Part shown: positions 19,070 to 27,584 of the stretch, in pieces
How the letters are laid out: each line of letters starts with the position of its first letter
How positions within the stretch are numbered: the first letter of the stretch is position 1
The notes under the pieces: model-generated
The model's input: only the letters and a program-made list of their open reading frames with translations
What the model was told of the DNA's origin: nothing
Database searches by the model: none
Position numbers and translations under genes: made by a program
DNA from: Filomicrobium sp.
GTDB taxonomy: Bacteria > Pseudomonadota > Alphaproteobacteria > Rhizobiales > Hyphomicrobiaceae
DNA: 64,000 nt
Assembly (NCBI GenBank): GCA_017792465.1
Contig: CP051234.1
Coordinates: 3,256,501-3,320,500 of the forward strand
Direction of reading: 5' to 3'

Positions 19070-19630
19070 CTACGGCTCCAGCTCGGTGTCCCAATAGAGG
19101 TAGTCGAGCCAGCTTTCGTGCAGGTAGTTCGGTGGGAACAATCGCCCGTTGCGGTGCAATTCAAACACCGTCGGACGATATGGCACCTGCTTTGGCAACA
19201 TACCGGCCACTTCCGGCATGTCCCCACCTTTCGCGAGGTTACAGGGTGCGCAAGCGGCTACGACATTGTCCCAGCGTGTCAGTCCCCCGCGCGAACGCGG
19301 GATCACGTGGTCGAACGTCAGGTCTTCCCCTGAGCCGCAGTACTGGCAGGAAAACCGGTCGCGCAAGAATACGTTGAAGCGCGTGAAGGCCGGAAAGAGG
19401 GCGGGCTTCACATAGCTCTTCAACGAGACAACGCTCGGCAGTCTCATTTGAAAGTTCGGGCTGGAAACGTGGCGATCGTACTCGGAGACGATGTTCACAC
19501 GATCAAGGAACACAGCCTTCACCGCTTCCTGCCAGCTCCAGAGCGATAGCGGATAATAGCTCAGAGGCCGGAAGTCGGCATTGAGAACCAGGGCCGGAGA
19601 GTTGTCCAGCATTGCAGCAGAACGATTCAC
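19070..19630 (-). CDS. HNH endonuclease domain protein
   Basis: A 186-residue protein. The HNH domain lies at residues 90-135 with two zinc-binding Cys pairs (Cys95/Cys98 in CQYCG and Cys127/Cys130 in CAPCN), the catalytic Asp107-His108 and an Asn in the WDNVVAAC segment. The N-terminal half (VLNADFRPLSYYPLSLWSW) is typical of the stand-alone HNH proteins widely conserved in alphaproteobacteria. It starts at a GTG with AGGAGG eight bases upstream. Proteins of this type are usually chromosomal, not in a restriction cassette, and their role is not settled. No methylase or phage gene is nearby. Confidence 0.92.
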   Translation of the reverse strand: MNRSAAMLDNSPALVLNADFRPLSYYPLSLWSWQEAVKAVFLDRVNIVSEYDRHVSSPNFQMRLPSVVSLKSYVKPALFPAFTRFNVFLRDRFSCQYCGSGEDLTFDHVIPRSRGGLTRWDNVVAACAPCNLAKGGDMPEVAGMLPKQVPYRPTVFELHRNGRLFPPNYLHESWLDYLYWDTELEP

Positions 19631-19893
19631 GTTCGTGCCTCCTGTTGGGTTCTTTTCACAGAATCGGTCCGCGCCACCAGACCGACGCCGGGATACTAAA
19701 CGTGCATGTCAGCTCTGTGAAGCTCCTCTGTGAGAAGATCCAAAGGGTTGATTTTGAGCAGTTTTGGCGGGTTTTGGCCGCTTCAACGGCTGCTTCACGG
19801 AGCTGGGTTCGGCAAATCAGATGGCGCTGGGGCCTATGAAATACAAGGCTTTGCGCGGATAAATCGGCTGACTTTCCTCGTGCGGTGGGCCAC

Positions 19894-20553
19894 TCAGCGT
19901 TGGATCACCGGCTTTCTGGCATAGTAGGCCCATAGTAGCCGTGCGGCCACGCCTCGCCACGGACTCCAACGCTCCGCGAGTTCTGAAAGCTCCAAAGCCG
20001 AGGGGCGTGATTCGAAATCGAATGCGATGCGGGCGGCTTCCTGGAGTGCGAGATCGGCAGGCGCAAAGGCGTCGGGCATACCGATGCAGAACAGGCAATA
20101 GATGTCGGCCGACCAGGGGCCGATCCCCGATATCGCGGTCAATTGTGCGTGGACTTCTTCTGGCTGTGCTGTTTGCAGGGAGGCGAAGTCGATGTTTCCG
20201 GCGATCGCGGCTTCGGCAACGTTGCGAAGCGTTTTGACTTTTGGTCGGGAGAGGCCAAGCTGGCGCAGGGCCTCATCGGATTGGGCTGCCAGTGTTTCGG
20301 GTTCGAGCGGCGCGATCCCATGCGCGACCTTATTCCAAATGGCATCTGCGCTGGCGATCGAGAGCTGTTGACCGACGACGATACGGGCCAATCCAGGGAA
20401 ACCTCCTTCGCGGCGACGTAGCGGCGGGTCGCCGATCAGGTCGTGGACGTCCTTCATGCGCGGACAAAGTTTGCGCAAACGCCGGCAACCGCGTTTGATA
20501 TCGTCGGGCGTTTCGATAATGGATCTGATCGGTTTTTTGCGGGCGGATGGCAT
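19894..20553 (-). CDS. DNA-3-methyladenine glycosylase II family (AlkA-type) protein
   Basis: A 219-residue HhH-GPD superfamily glycosylase. The helix-hairpin-helix is at residues 139-150 (TAISGIGPWSAD) and the catalytic aspartate is Asp167 in FAPADLALQEAA. GLARIVVGQQLSIASA matches the N-terminal helix of the core. It excises alkylated purines to start base excision repair. It lacks the N-terminal beta domain of E. coli AlkA and is the short form common in alphaproteobacteria. The alkB homologue at 9.3 kb is the only other alkylation-repair gene in the window and is not linked to it. Confidence 0.92.
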   Translation of the reverse strand: MPSARKKPIRSIIETPDDIKRGCRRLRKLCPRMKDVHDLIGDPPLRRREGGFPGLARIVVGQQLSIASADAIWNKVAHGIAPLEPETLAAQSDEALRQLGLSRPKVKTLRNVAEAAIAGNIDFASLQTAQPEEVHAQLTAISGIGPWSADIYCLFCIGMPDAFAPADLALQEAARIAFDFESRPSALELSELAERWSPWRGVAARLLWAYYARKPVIQR

Positions 20554-20690
20554 GGGTCTCGATCTTTGCCGGCGGGTCGTTGCGGTTGGCCGTTTTTGGC
20601 CAGGTGGCGCATGACTGGCGGGGCGTGTGCTTCCGGCAGTCTAGTCTGGCTGGTTCATGAAAGGGAGTATGGTTGCGTGGAGCGCCATCA

Positions 20691-21566
20691 ATGAGTGGGC
20701 CGGTCCTGCGCTTTGCGCCAAGTCCGAACGGCTACCTGCATCTCGGGCACGCGGCTTCGGCGCTGCAAAATCAGCGTGTCGCCAAAGAGCTCGGCGGCAA
20801 GATGCTTTTGCGTATCGAAGATATCGATGTCGGGCGAACGCGTGAAGAGTTCGTCGATGTCATCAAGCAGGATCTCGAATGGATCGGCTTTGAGTGGGAT
20901 GGAGAGGTGCGCCGCCAGTCGGAGCACTTCGCGGACTATCAGCGGGCGGCCGAAGAGCTGGTTGGTCAGGGCCTGCTTTATCCGTGCTTTGCGACGCGGG
21001 CTGAGATTGAGGCGGCTGCGCGGGAGACTGGAGCAGCGCGCGATCCGGATGGGGGTTGGATTTATCCTGGGATCTGGCGTGGGAAATCCGAGGCGGAGGT
21101 CAAGGCGCGGCGCGAGAGCGGCGAGCCGTTCGCCATGCGTCTCGATATGGAGAAGGCGTTGCTGGCGGCTACAGGCTTAGGCGGCAACCAGGGTCTCAGC
21201 TATTTCGAAAAGGGAGAAGGCCGAGGCGGCGCGCGCCTCGCGGTTGATCCAGCCCTTTGGGGCGATGTCATTGTGCAAAGAAAAGACGTGCCGACGAGCT
21301 ACCATCTGTCCGTTGTCGTCGATGATGCGCTGCAAGGCGTGACCCATGTGGTGCGCGGGCTCGATTTGCAGGCGGCAACGGCGATCCATCGTCTCTTGCA
21401 GGAGCTGCTTGGGTTGCCTGAACCGCAATATTTCCATCACGAACTCATCCGCGATGCTGAGGGGCGGAAGCTCTCCAAGAGCGATGCCTCGACGAGCCTG
21501 CATAGCCTTCGTCAGGCCGGGTGGTCGCGGAGGGATGTTCTGGAGAAAATCGGCCTGGCTGACTGA
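20691..21566 (+). CDS. gluQ: Glutamyl-Q tRNA(Asp) synthetase
   Basis: A 291-residue truncated GluRS-like enzyme. The HIGH-type motif is seen in FAPSPNGYLHLGHA and the KMSKS-type motif in GRKLSKSDAS. The anticodon-binding domain of true GluRS is absent, which identifies it as GluQ-RS. GluQ-RS attaches glutamate to queuosine-34 of tRNA(Asp). The zinc motif is incomplete: only one Cys remains in LYPCFATRAEI where many relatives have two. The ATG at 20691 is used, since upstream residues from 20673 do not belong to the fold. It is monocistronic by spacing. Confidence 0.93.
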   Translation: MSGPVLRFAPSPNGYLHLGHAASALQNQRVAKELGGKMLLRIEDIDVGRTREEFVDVIKQDLEWIGFEWDGEVRRQSEHFADYQRAAEELVGQGLLYPCFATRAEIEAAARETGAARDPDGGWIYPGIWRGKSEAEVKARRESGEPFAMRLDMEKALLAATGLGGNQGLSYFEKGEGRGGARLAVDPALWGDVIVQRKDVPTSYHLSVVVDDALQGVTHVVRGLDLQAATAIHRLLQELLGLPEPQYFHHELIRDAEGRKLSKSDASTSLHSLRQAGWSRRDVLEKIGLAD

Positions 21567-21653
21567 GATCGTTTGATGGCGGTTGCGGGGCGGGCGGTTT
21601 GAATTCTGCAGCAGAGTTTTTCTGCGGCAAGCGGTGGACTTGGTCTGCCCAAG

Positions 21654-22358
21654 ATGGTTAATTGTCGCAGTGATGGCGCGCCTTGCCGTCGTTTCTTTCT
21701 CGATCCCGGAGACTGTTTGGTGGTCGCCCTAGTTGGCCGACCGGCGTGGGCCGTGTTGGCAATCGTATTGTTTGCGTTTGGCCTCGTCAGCTTCAGCATC
21801 GGCCTTCATGCGGAAGCCGCTCATGCTGACGAAGCTTTTGCCATGAAATTGGTTGAGGCCGCGCGCGAGCAGCGGACCGTTCCGGTCATCTACGATCCCA
21901 GCTATCGCAAGCTCGAATACCCGATGGGCGATGTCCCGTGGTTCGTCGGCGTGTGTACCGATGTCGTGGTTCGCGCCTACCGCAAGCTCGGTATCGATCT
22001 GCAACCACTGGTGCATCGTTCAGGCCTAGGGTCCGGGGATCGTAATATCGATCATCGGCGGGTTGTGGTGTTAAAGAAATACTTCGCGCGGTATGGGCGC
22101 AGTTTGAAAGTCAGCAGCGATCCTAAGGATTACGACCCCGGTGATCTGGTGACTTATTATCTTCCTGACGGAACATTTTCGAAAACTCATATCGCCATCG
22201 TTTCCGACAAGGAGACGTTGGAAGGCGTGCCGTTCGTTATCCATAACCGCGGCTACGGTGTGCGTGAAGAAGATTGGCTGTTCGGAAGTGAAATTACCGG
22301 CCATTACCGCTTTGCGCGTGAACCTAATATTGAAGGGTGGACGTCTGAAGAAAAGTAA
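21654..22358 (+). CDS. DUF1287 domain protein, exported
   Basis: A 234-residue protein with a hydrophobic segment at about residues 30-52 and then a DUF1287 domain (family of E. coli YijF). The domain begins after ADEAF and contains YDPSYRKLEYPMGDVPWFVG, the Cys in GVCTDVVVRAYRKLG, the His in KTHIAIVSD and a later IHNRGYG. The Cys-His arrangement resembles the NlpC/P60 cysteine peptidase-like fold, so a cell-wall function is possible. The start is unsure: a GTG at 21720 would place the hydrophobic segment close to the N-terminus as a signal peptide. Confidence 0.82.
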   Translation: MVNCRSDGAPCRRFFLDPGDCLVVALVGRPAWAVLAIVLFAFGLVSFSIGLHAEAAHADEAFAMKLVEAAREQRTVPVIYDPSYRKLEYPMGDVPWFVGVCTDVVVRAYRKLGIDLQPLVHRSGLGSGDRNIDHRRVVVLKKYFARYGRSLKVSSDPKDYDPGDLVTYYLPDGTFSKTHIAIVSDKETLEGVPFVIHNRGYGVREEDWLFGSEITGHYRFAREPNIEGWTSEEK

Positions 22359-22730
22359 ATTTGCCAATGGATATAGCGGAATCTCATTTTTGTATCGCGG
22401 CCGGGCTTTGAATTAATACTGGACGCCGTTTACCCTGGCTTGCGTTTTTTGTCCCTTCATTGTCCCAAAATGGAGCGTTTGAATTTACTGTGCAACTTCA
22501 TGCTGTTGGCTAAGCAAGCTTATTTCCAGGATTGGCGGGCTTTTGGGAATAAGGATTTCGTTATTCGCGAGTTAAATTTTCGCTAATAACTTTGTGTAAA
22601 ATAGGATAGTATTAGTTGCGTTGCGGCCGATTCGCTTTTGTGACTTCTCTTTTATCGCGTTCGGGAGGTTTATTGTCGACGGTCTGGCTGAGGCTTCAGG
22701 GTTTCTCTGAATTTCTTAATTGGGTGGCTG
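22359..22730. other. AT-rich intergenic region
   Basis: 372 bases with lower GC than the surroundings and no open frame that resembles a gene. It should contain the promoter of the 22731 gene; no clear promoter or repeat was identified. Confidence 0.5.
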
Positions 22731-23591
22731 GTGCAATTCGATCTTTTTTCGCTAATCGGTGCTGAAGGGCTCGTCGTTTTCTCGGTGATTGCGATGTTCA
22801 GCTTTGTGCTGCTTCGACTCTTTTCACCATACTCAGCGCTTTCGGCAGGGTCTTTGGACATTGCCGGGCCTATTGGCCGACCAGTTCTTGCACCAAAAAG
22901 AAAAATTGGCGCGCCATTGCGTCGTCCGGTCGGATTCCGCATCCCGAAAGTGCCTAAAATTGAAATCCGCCGTCTGGGTGTCGCTGAAGCTGCTGAGTGC
23001 GGCAAGGCGGCGTTGGGGATCGTTGGCAAAGGCGCTGGCTACGCTGGAAAAGCCGGCCGTTCGGTCCGGGTTCTTGTTGGCTCGGCAATGGCGGCTGGCA
23101 AGAGTGCTGCGCGGGCGCGATCACTGCCGTCTCTGGCTTCCGCAGGCGCGCATTCGACCCGCCGCGTTGAATTTGCCGATGCAACCTCAAAGTCTTCGAA
23201 CTTCGCCTCGGATCTTCGCCTCGATGCCAATACGCAATGGCAACGCGTGACAGGTGTTGTCACGGATGGGATCGAACGGGCTGAGCGGATCGAAGATCTG
23301 CATGACGCGGCCGCAAGCCAGCTCGATGCGGTCGATTATGCCTACGAGCGCATGCTGAAAGAGCTGCAGGAGGTTCTGCCGGGCGTTTCGCAGGCTCAAG
23401 TCGTTTGCCGGAGCAACCGTGAGGAAGCTTACGCTGAGATCAGCGCAGAGACCGAGCATGTCGTTATGAGCGAGGTCGAGCCGGACGTGATCGTGAAGCA
23501 GAAGCGGCCTTATCTGCCGAGCCGGTCGACGCATATCTTTGCTGCGCATTCGCCGCTGTCGCGCGCCGCAGCAGGGGCCGTTGCTGCCTGA
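22731..23591 (+). CDS. Hypothetical protein with one N-terminal transmembrane helix
   Basis: A 286-residue protein starting at a GTG. Residues 10-32 (LIGAEGLVVFSVIAMFSFVL) form a single membrane helix; the rest is basic, Ala-rich and probably cytoplasmic, with many Lys/Arg-Pro motifs (RIPKVPKIEIRR). A helical region around residues 185-225 could form a short coiled coil. I recognise no domain. The gene is flanked by a long AT-rich leader and a bidirectional terminator, so it is its own transcription unit. Confidence 0.65.
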   Translation: MQFDLFSLIGAEGLVVFSVIAMFSFVLLRLFSPYSALSAGSLDIAGPIGRPVLAPKRKIGAPLRRPVGFRIPKVPKIEIRRLGVAEAAECGKAALGIVGKGAGYAGKAGRSVRVLVGSAMAAGKSAARARSLPSLASAGAHSTRRVEFADATSKSSNFASDLRLDANTQWQRVTGVVTDGIERAERIEDLHDAAASQLDAVDYAYERMLKELQEVLPGVSQAQVVCRSNREEAYAEISAETEHVVMSEVEPDVIVKQKRPYLPSRSTHIFAAHSPLSRAAAGAVAA

Positions 23592-23655
23592 AAGGCCAGT
23601 CGTCCATTGGGCATTGGCGCGAGGCGGCCCTCACTCAATGGACCGAAAATAAGTT

Positions 23656-23684
23656 AAGGCGCGAAGGGCGATCCTCCGCGCCTT
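23656..23684. terminator. Bidirectional hairpin terminator
   Basis: AAGGCGCG and CGCGCCTT form an eight-base stem between the convergent genes ending at 23591 and 23718. T-rich sequence follows on the minus strand (TTAACTTATTTT). Confidence 0.6.
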
Positions 23685-23717
23685 TGTCGTTTCCGGCGAT
23701 CCAGTGCTTTTTCCCGG

Positions 23718-24164
23718 TTACTTCACGGTGATGGAAATGACATCGCTCTCAACCGGCGGATTGTGCGGAATGTGGTTCTGATCGCCCAGAATAAGCTGCA
23801 AGGTGTGCTTGCCGGGTTCCAACTCGATTGTGGTTTCGGTCTGGCCGCCGCCGAAGTGCTTGTGGTGCTCATCTGACGGAATTGGCGCGCTGTAATCTTC
23901 GAGCTTTTGATCGATAATCAGGTGGTGGTGGCCGGTTTTGGCTTTTTCAATGCCTGCTGGCGCAACTCCCATGCCCGACAATCCGAAGCGGACGGTCACC
24001 GGGCTGGAGACTTCAGCGCCATCGATGGGAGCGATAAAATAGACTTTCGCGCCTTCCGGTGAGGGCGTTTGGGCGAGAGCCGCTCCGGCAAACAAAGCGC
24101 TTGTCACGGCGCCAAGCAGCAATTTGCGATGCAAGGGCTTGCGATAGATTGGGCTGCGGTGCAT
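23718..24164 (-). CDS. DUF4399 family exported protein
   Basis: A 148-residue protein with a cleavable signal peptide (about residues 1-31, ending GAALAQ) and a DUF4399 domain with VYFIAPIDGAEVSSPVTVRF, GHHHLIID, DEHHKHFGGGQTET and LILGDQNHIPH. The His-rich clusters suggest metal binding in the periplasm, but this is inference. The family is often found near respiratory or metal genes, although none is adjacent here. A GGAGG lies eight bases before the ATG. Confidence 0.85.
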   Translation of the reverse strand: MHRSPIYRKPLHRKLLLGAVTSALFAGAALAQTPSPEGAKVYFIAPIDGAEVSSPVTVRFGLSGMGVAPAGIEKAKTGHHHLIIDQKLEDYSAPIPSDEHHKHFGGGQTETTIELEPGKHTLQLILGDQNHIPHNPPVESDVISITVK

Positions 24165-24270
24165 TAGGCGATCCTCCTTGGGGGTTATTTTCTTATAGTG
24201 TTGATGCGGAAATTGGCGTCAGCAAGTAAAAGCGGATGTCTGAATTGGGCGATGCGATCACAATAGTGAG

Positions 24271-25026
24271 ATGACAGGTTTGCAGAGACAGCGCCTTGAC
24301 CAAGTCCTTGTCGTGCGGCAACTGGTGCAGTCGCGCTCGCGTGCGCGGGATCTTATCGCGCGAGGGGCGGTTGTGGTTGCCGGTGAAGTTGCCGCCAAGG
24401 CCGGTCAGCTCGTCGCCGGCGATGTGGAAATACAGGTCGAAGAGGAAGCCAACGCCTACGTTGCTCGAAGCGGCGCAAAGCTGGTTGCGGCTCTGCGCGC
24501 TTTCAATTTTGAATGTGCCGGTGTGACAGCGCTCGATGTCGGCGCGTCGACTGGCGGGTTCACGCAGGTTCTTCTAGAGAATGGAGCGGCGCGGGTCTAT
24601 GCCGTTGATGTTGGGCATGGTCAGCTTGATGGCGAACTTGCAGGCGACGCCAGGGTCGTTTCACTCGAAGGCGTCGACGCGCGCGGATTGACCCGTGAGC
24701 AGGTGCCAGAAAAGGTCGGCGCCATCGTCATCGACGTCAGCTTCATCTCCCTTGCTAACATCCTGCCGCATGTCGTCACTTTTGCGGGGCCGAATTGTTG
24801 GCTGGTGGCTCTGGTTAAGCCACAGTTCGAACTTGGACGCGAGGCGCTTGGAAAGGGCGGGATCGTTCGCGACAGTGCAGGTGGGCTGGAAGCTGTTACG
24901 AAGGTTCGGAGCGTGCTCTTGGAACTCGGCTGGGAGATAGAAGGTGATCTGCCTTCGCCGCTGCCTGGCAAGAAGGGCAATGTCGAGTATCTGATCGGCG
25001 GACGGTTTCCTGGTTCGGGTCGATAG
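24271..25026 (+). CDS. TlyA family rRNA 2'-O-methyltransferase (hemolysin A-like)
   Basis: A 251-residue protein with an N-terminal S4 RNA-binding domain (RLDQVLVVRQLVQSRSRARD, residues 5-65) and an FtsJ/RrmJ-type methyltransferase domain. The SAM-binding loop is ALDVGASTGGFTQVLLENGA; the K-D-K-E tetrad region includes VIDVSFISL and ALVKPQFE. TlyA enzymes methylate ribose in 16S and 23S rRNA and are often misnamed hemolysins. The usual neighbour dxs is absent here. It is 37 bases upstream of another RNA methyltransferase gene, so the two are likely an rRNA-modification operon. Confidence 0.9.
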   Translation: MTGLQRQRLDQVLVVRQLVQSRSRARDLIARGAVVVAGEVAAKAGQLVAGDVEIQVEEEANAYVARSGAKLVAALRAFNFECAGVTALDVGASTGGFTQVLLENGAARVYAVDVGHGQLDGELAGDARVVSLEGVDARGLTREQVPEKVGAIVIDVSFISLANILPHVVTFAGPNCWLVALVKPQFELGREALGKGGIVRDSAGGLEAVTKVRSVLLELGWEIEGDLPSPLPGKKGNVEYLIGGRFPGSGR

Positions 25027-25063
25027 AGTTCGGGCTGTTGCGAGCCAATTAGTCTTTATCCAT

Positions 25064-26305
25064 GTGGAGTTTGATGAATTGCGGGTGACGATCGGCAGGC
25101 TGGGTGCGCAGGGTGATGGCATTGCATCGCATGACGGGAAAGATGTGTTCGTCCCGTATGCGCTGCCGGGCGAAGAGGTTGAGATTGCTCTCGACGGTCA
25201 GCGGGCAAAACTCGAGAGCGTCATCGCGCCTTCCCCTAACCGGGGCGAGCCGGTCTGCAAGCATTTCGGTTTATGCGGGGGGTGTTCGGTTCAGCACCTT
25301 GCGCCCGACGGCTACCGCACTTGGAAACGCGATCTGATAACGGCGCCATTCGCGTCGCGTGGGATTTCGATTGAGCTTCAGCCGACGATTGAGGTGGGGC
25401 TTGGCGGTCGCCGCCGTGTGGTTCTGACGGCTCGCCGGGACGGGCGTGAAATTCGGCTCGGGTTCTTGCAGGCGGCCAGTCATGTGCTGGTCGATGTCGA
25501 GGAATGTCCGGTTGCTGCCGACCAGATTGTCCAGGTTCTGCCTGGCATCCGGCGATTGCTGGGGCCGATGGTGACGAGCCGCGACGATGTCCGGGTGACG
25601 ATTTTGGCCGCAGAGAACGGTCTTGATGTCGATGTCTCCGGCGGGCAGACGGATTTGTCTCCACGGGTGCGCGGAGAGCTTTCCAAACAATCCGCAGAGC
25701 TTGGGCTTGTTCGGTTGTCGCTGGAGGGCGATCCGCTATTTCTGGCTGGTGAGCCGGTCGTTCGCTGTGGGCCTGCGGAGATCGTTCCGCCGCCAGGCGT
25801 TTTTCTGCAAGCCTCAGCGGAAGCCGAGTCGGCGATGGCGGCGCTTGCGGTCGGGGCGTTCGGCAAGCGGGCGAAGCAGGCGGCAGACTTATTCTGCGGC
25901 GTGGGTGCGTTCACCTTTGCTCTGGCCGGGCGGGCTAAGGTGCTGGCGATGGACAACGACGTGCGCGCCGTCGCGGCGCTCGAAGATGCCAAGCGGCGGA
26001 CGCAGGGTGTGAAGGGCATTGAAGCGCGCGTGCGGGACCTCTTTCAGGAGCCGCTATCGCGCAAGGAGCTCGAGCCGTTTGATCTGGTGGTGTTCGATCC
26101 GCCGCGTAGTGGAGCAAAAGCGCAGGCGGAGATGATCGCGAAATCGAAGGTGCCCGTGGTTGTCGCGGTTTCCTGCAATCCTGCAACGGCGGCGCGTGAT
26201 CTGCGCATTTTGATGGATGGCGGGTATCGATTGGAAAGCGCGACGCCGATCGACCAGTTTCTCTATTCGCCGCATGTTGAGGTGGTCTGCGTTCTGCGGC
26301 GCTAG
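25064..26305 (+). CDS. TrmA/RumA-family RNA (uracil-5-)-methyltransferase
   Basis: A 413-residue class I methyltransferase. A TRAM-like N-terminal domain (1-55) precedes a 4Fe-4S binding set, Cys65, Cys71 and Cys74 (CKHFGLCGGC) plus a fourth Cys in VDVEECPVA. The SAM motif is in AADLFCGVGAFTFALAGRA and the catalytic Cys in VAVSCNPATAARDL near residue 370. Enzymes of this group make 5-methyluridine in 23S rRNA (RlmC/RlmD) or tRNA; which site is used here cannot be told. It starts at a GTG and follows the TlyA-type gene closely. Confidence 0.92.
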   Translation: MEFDELRVTIGRLGAQGDGIASHDGKDVFVPYALPGEEVEIALDGQRAKLESVIAPSPNRGEPVCKHFGLCGGCSVQHLAPDGYRTWKRDLITAPFASRGISIELQPTIEVGLGGRRRVVLTARRDGREIRLGFLQAASHVLVDVEECPVAADQIVQVLPGIRRLLGPMVTSRDDVRVTILAAENGLDVDVSGGQTDLSPRVRGELSKQSAELGLVRLSLEGDPLFLAGEPVVRCGPAEIVPPPGVFLQASAEAESAMAALAVGAFGKRAKQAADLFCGVGAFTFALAGRAKVLAMDNDVRAVAALEDAKRRTQGVKGIEARVRDLFQEPLSRKELEPFDLVVFDPPRSGAKAQAEMIAKSKVPVVVAVSCNPATAARDLRILMDGGYRLESATPIDQFLYSPHVEVVCVLRR

Positions 26306-26437
26306 TCGCGCGTAGGGCGGTGTGGAGAGACTTCTGGAAAGAGGTCGGAGCCAGAGATGGCCTGGGCGGCGGCTGTCGTCGTGGCTGGTTGGGCTAGTTT
26401 GGAAAACTCAGCGATACGCCGACTTTGGCGGTGGGCG

Positions 26438-27169
26438 TCAGGCAGCTTGGCACTGCTCGAACGGCTGACCCGAGACCAAGTGCTGAACGAAGGCCGGCAC
26501 GATTTCCGTTGCCCGGCCGTGGTGACATTCGCAAAAATGACTGGCGCCGCAGGACGGTTCGAGATTGAGTTCGACGGTGTGGGCGCCGACGTGTTTGGCG
26601 GCGGCGACAAAGCCGGCTGCCGGGTAGACGTTGCCGCTCGTGCCGATTGAAACGAATAGATCGCACTTGGAAAGTGCATCGGCAATGCGGTTCATCTCAA
26701 AAGGCATTTCGCCGAACCAGACGACGTGCGGACGCAAGCCACCGGTCAATTCGCATTCCGGGCAGGTCAGGTCGTCGGAGAGATCTTTTGTCCAGGGAAG
26801 TACGGCGTCGCAGTTGGTGCAAACCATGGTTTGCATATCGCCGTGCATGTGAATGAGATTTGATGAGCCGGCCTGTTCGTGAAGGTTGTCGACGTTTTGC
26901 GTGACGATCAGAACTTCGCCGGGATAGCTCTTTTCGAGCTGAGCCAGGGCGCGGTGGGCTTCATTAGGATGGGCTTGGGTGGCTGACTTGCGGCGGGCGT
27001 TGTAAAATTCGTAGACGAGGTGGGGATTGCGTTGGAAGCCTTCGGGTGTTGCGACGTCTCGGTAGTCGTACTGTTTCCAAATCCCATCCGTATCCCGGAA
27101 GGTGGCTAAACCGGATTCGGCAGATAGGCCGGCACCGGAGAGGATCACAATACGCTGATATTTCGACAT
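26438..27169 (-). CDS. cobB: NAD-dependent protein deacylase, sirtuin (CobB type)
   Basis: A 243-residue sirtuin. The NAD-binding motif is GAGLSAESGLATFRD (12-26), followed by QNVDNLHEQAG (91-101) and the catalytic His109 in HMHG. A zinc tetrad is Cys117, Cys120, Cys136 and Cys139. The Tyr56-x2-Arg59 pair (EFYNARR) marks class III sirtuins able to remove succinyl and malonyl as well as acetyl groups. It may reverse acetylation by a Pat-type acetyltransferase such as the one at 57.6 kb; that link is inference. It is a single gene, convergent with the methyltransferase gene to its left. Confidence 0.95.
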   Translation of the reverse strand: MSKYQRIVILSGAGLSAESGLATFRDTDGIWKQYDYRDVATPEGFQRNPHLVYEFYNARRKSATQAHPNEAHRALAQLEKSYPGEVLIVTQNVDNLHEQAGSSNLIHMHGDMQTMVCTNCDAVLPWTKDLSDDLTCPECELTGGLRPHVVWFGEMPFEMNRIADALSKCDLFVSIGTSGNVYPAAGFVAAAKHVGAHTVELNLEPSCGASHFCECHHGRATEIVPAFVQHLVSGQPFEQCQAA

Positions 27170-27584
27170 CGCGAACGTTGGTCCCTACTTGCATCACTGG
27201 CTGTACTTAGCAATTGCACAAAACCGTCATCAAAAAAAGATGATGGTCAGAAAATCATTTGGAAAATTTTTCCAAATTGCGCTGGGTGCATGTGTGGAAT
27301 CGAATGGCTTTGACCCATGAAGCCAATTCCATTGCTGATCTTTTGTTATTATCTTCAATAGTTTAGCTCTTTATTCTAAGCCCTTGTCTTAATCTTGGGC
27401 GCCGGTTCGATGGCGCTGCCGTCAAGTTAATATTGATTTGTGAAACACTTCTCGCGTGGCGCTATAATGTGCGCCTCGGTTTCGGCTTGGTTGGTTGAAC
27501 TGAGCACGCGCGATACATCGGCGTATCGCAATCGCTTCCAAGTTCTTGGTCCCGTATCCGGTTGGTATTGGATGGGGTGGTCTT
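27170..27584. other. AT-rich divergent intergenic region
   Basis: 415 bases between the divergent sirtuin and methyltransferase genes, noticeably AT-rich from 27200 to 27390. An imperfect palindrome around 27225-27246 (CCGTCATC, seven A, GATGATGG) could be an operator. No gene is recognised; the open frames here do not look coding. Confidence 0.4.
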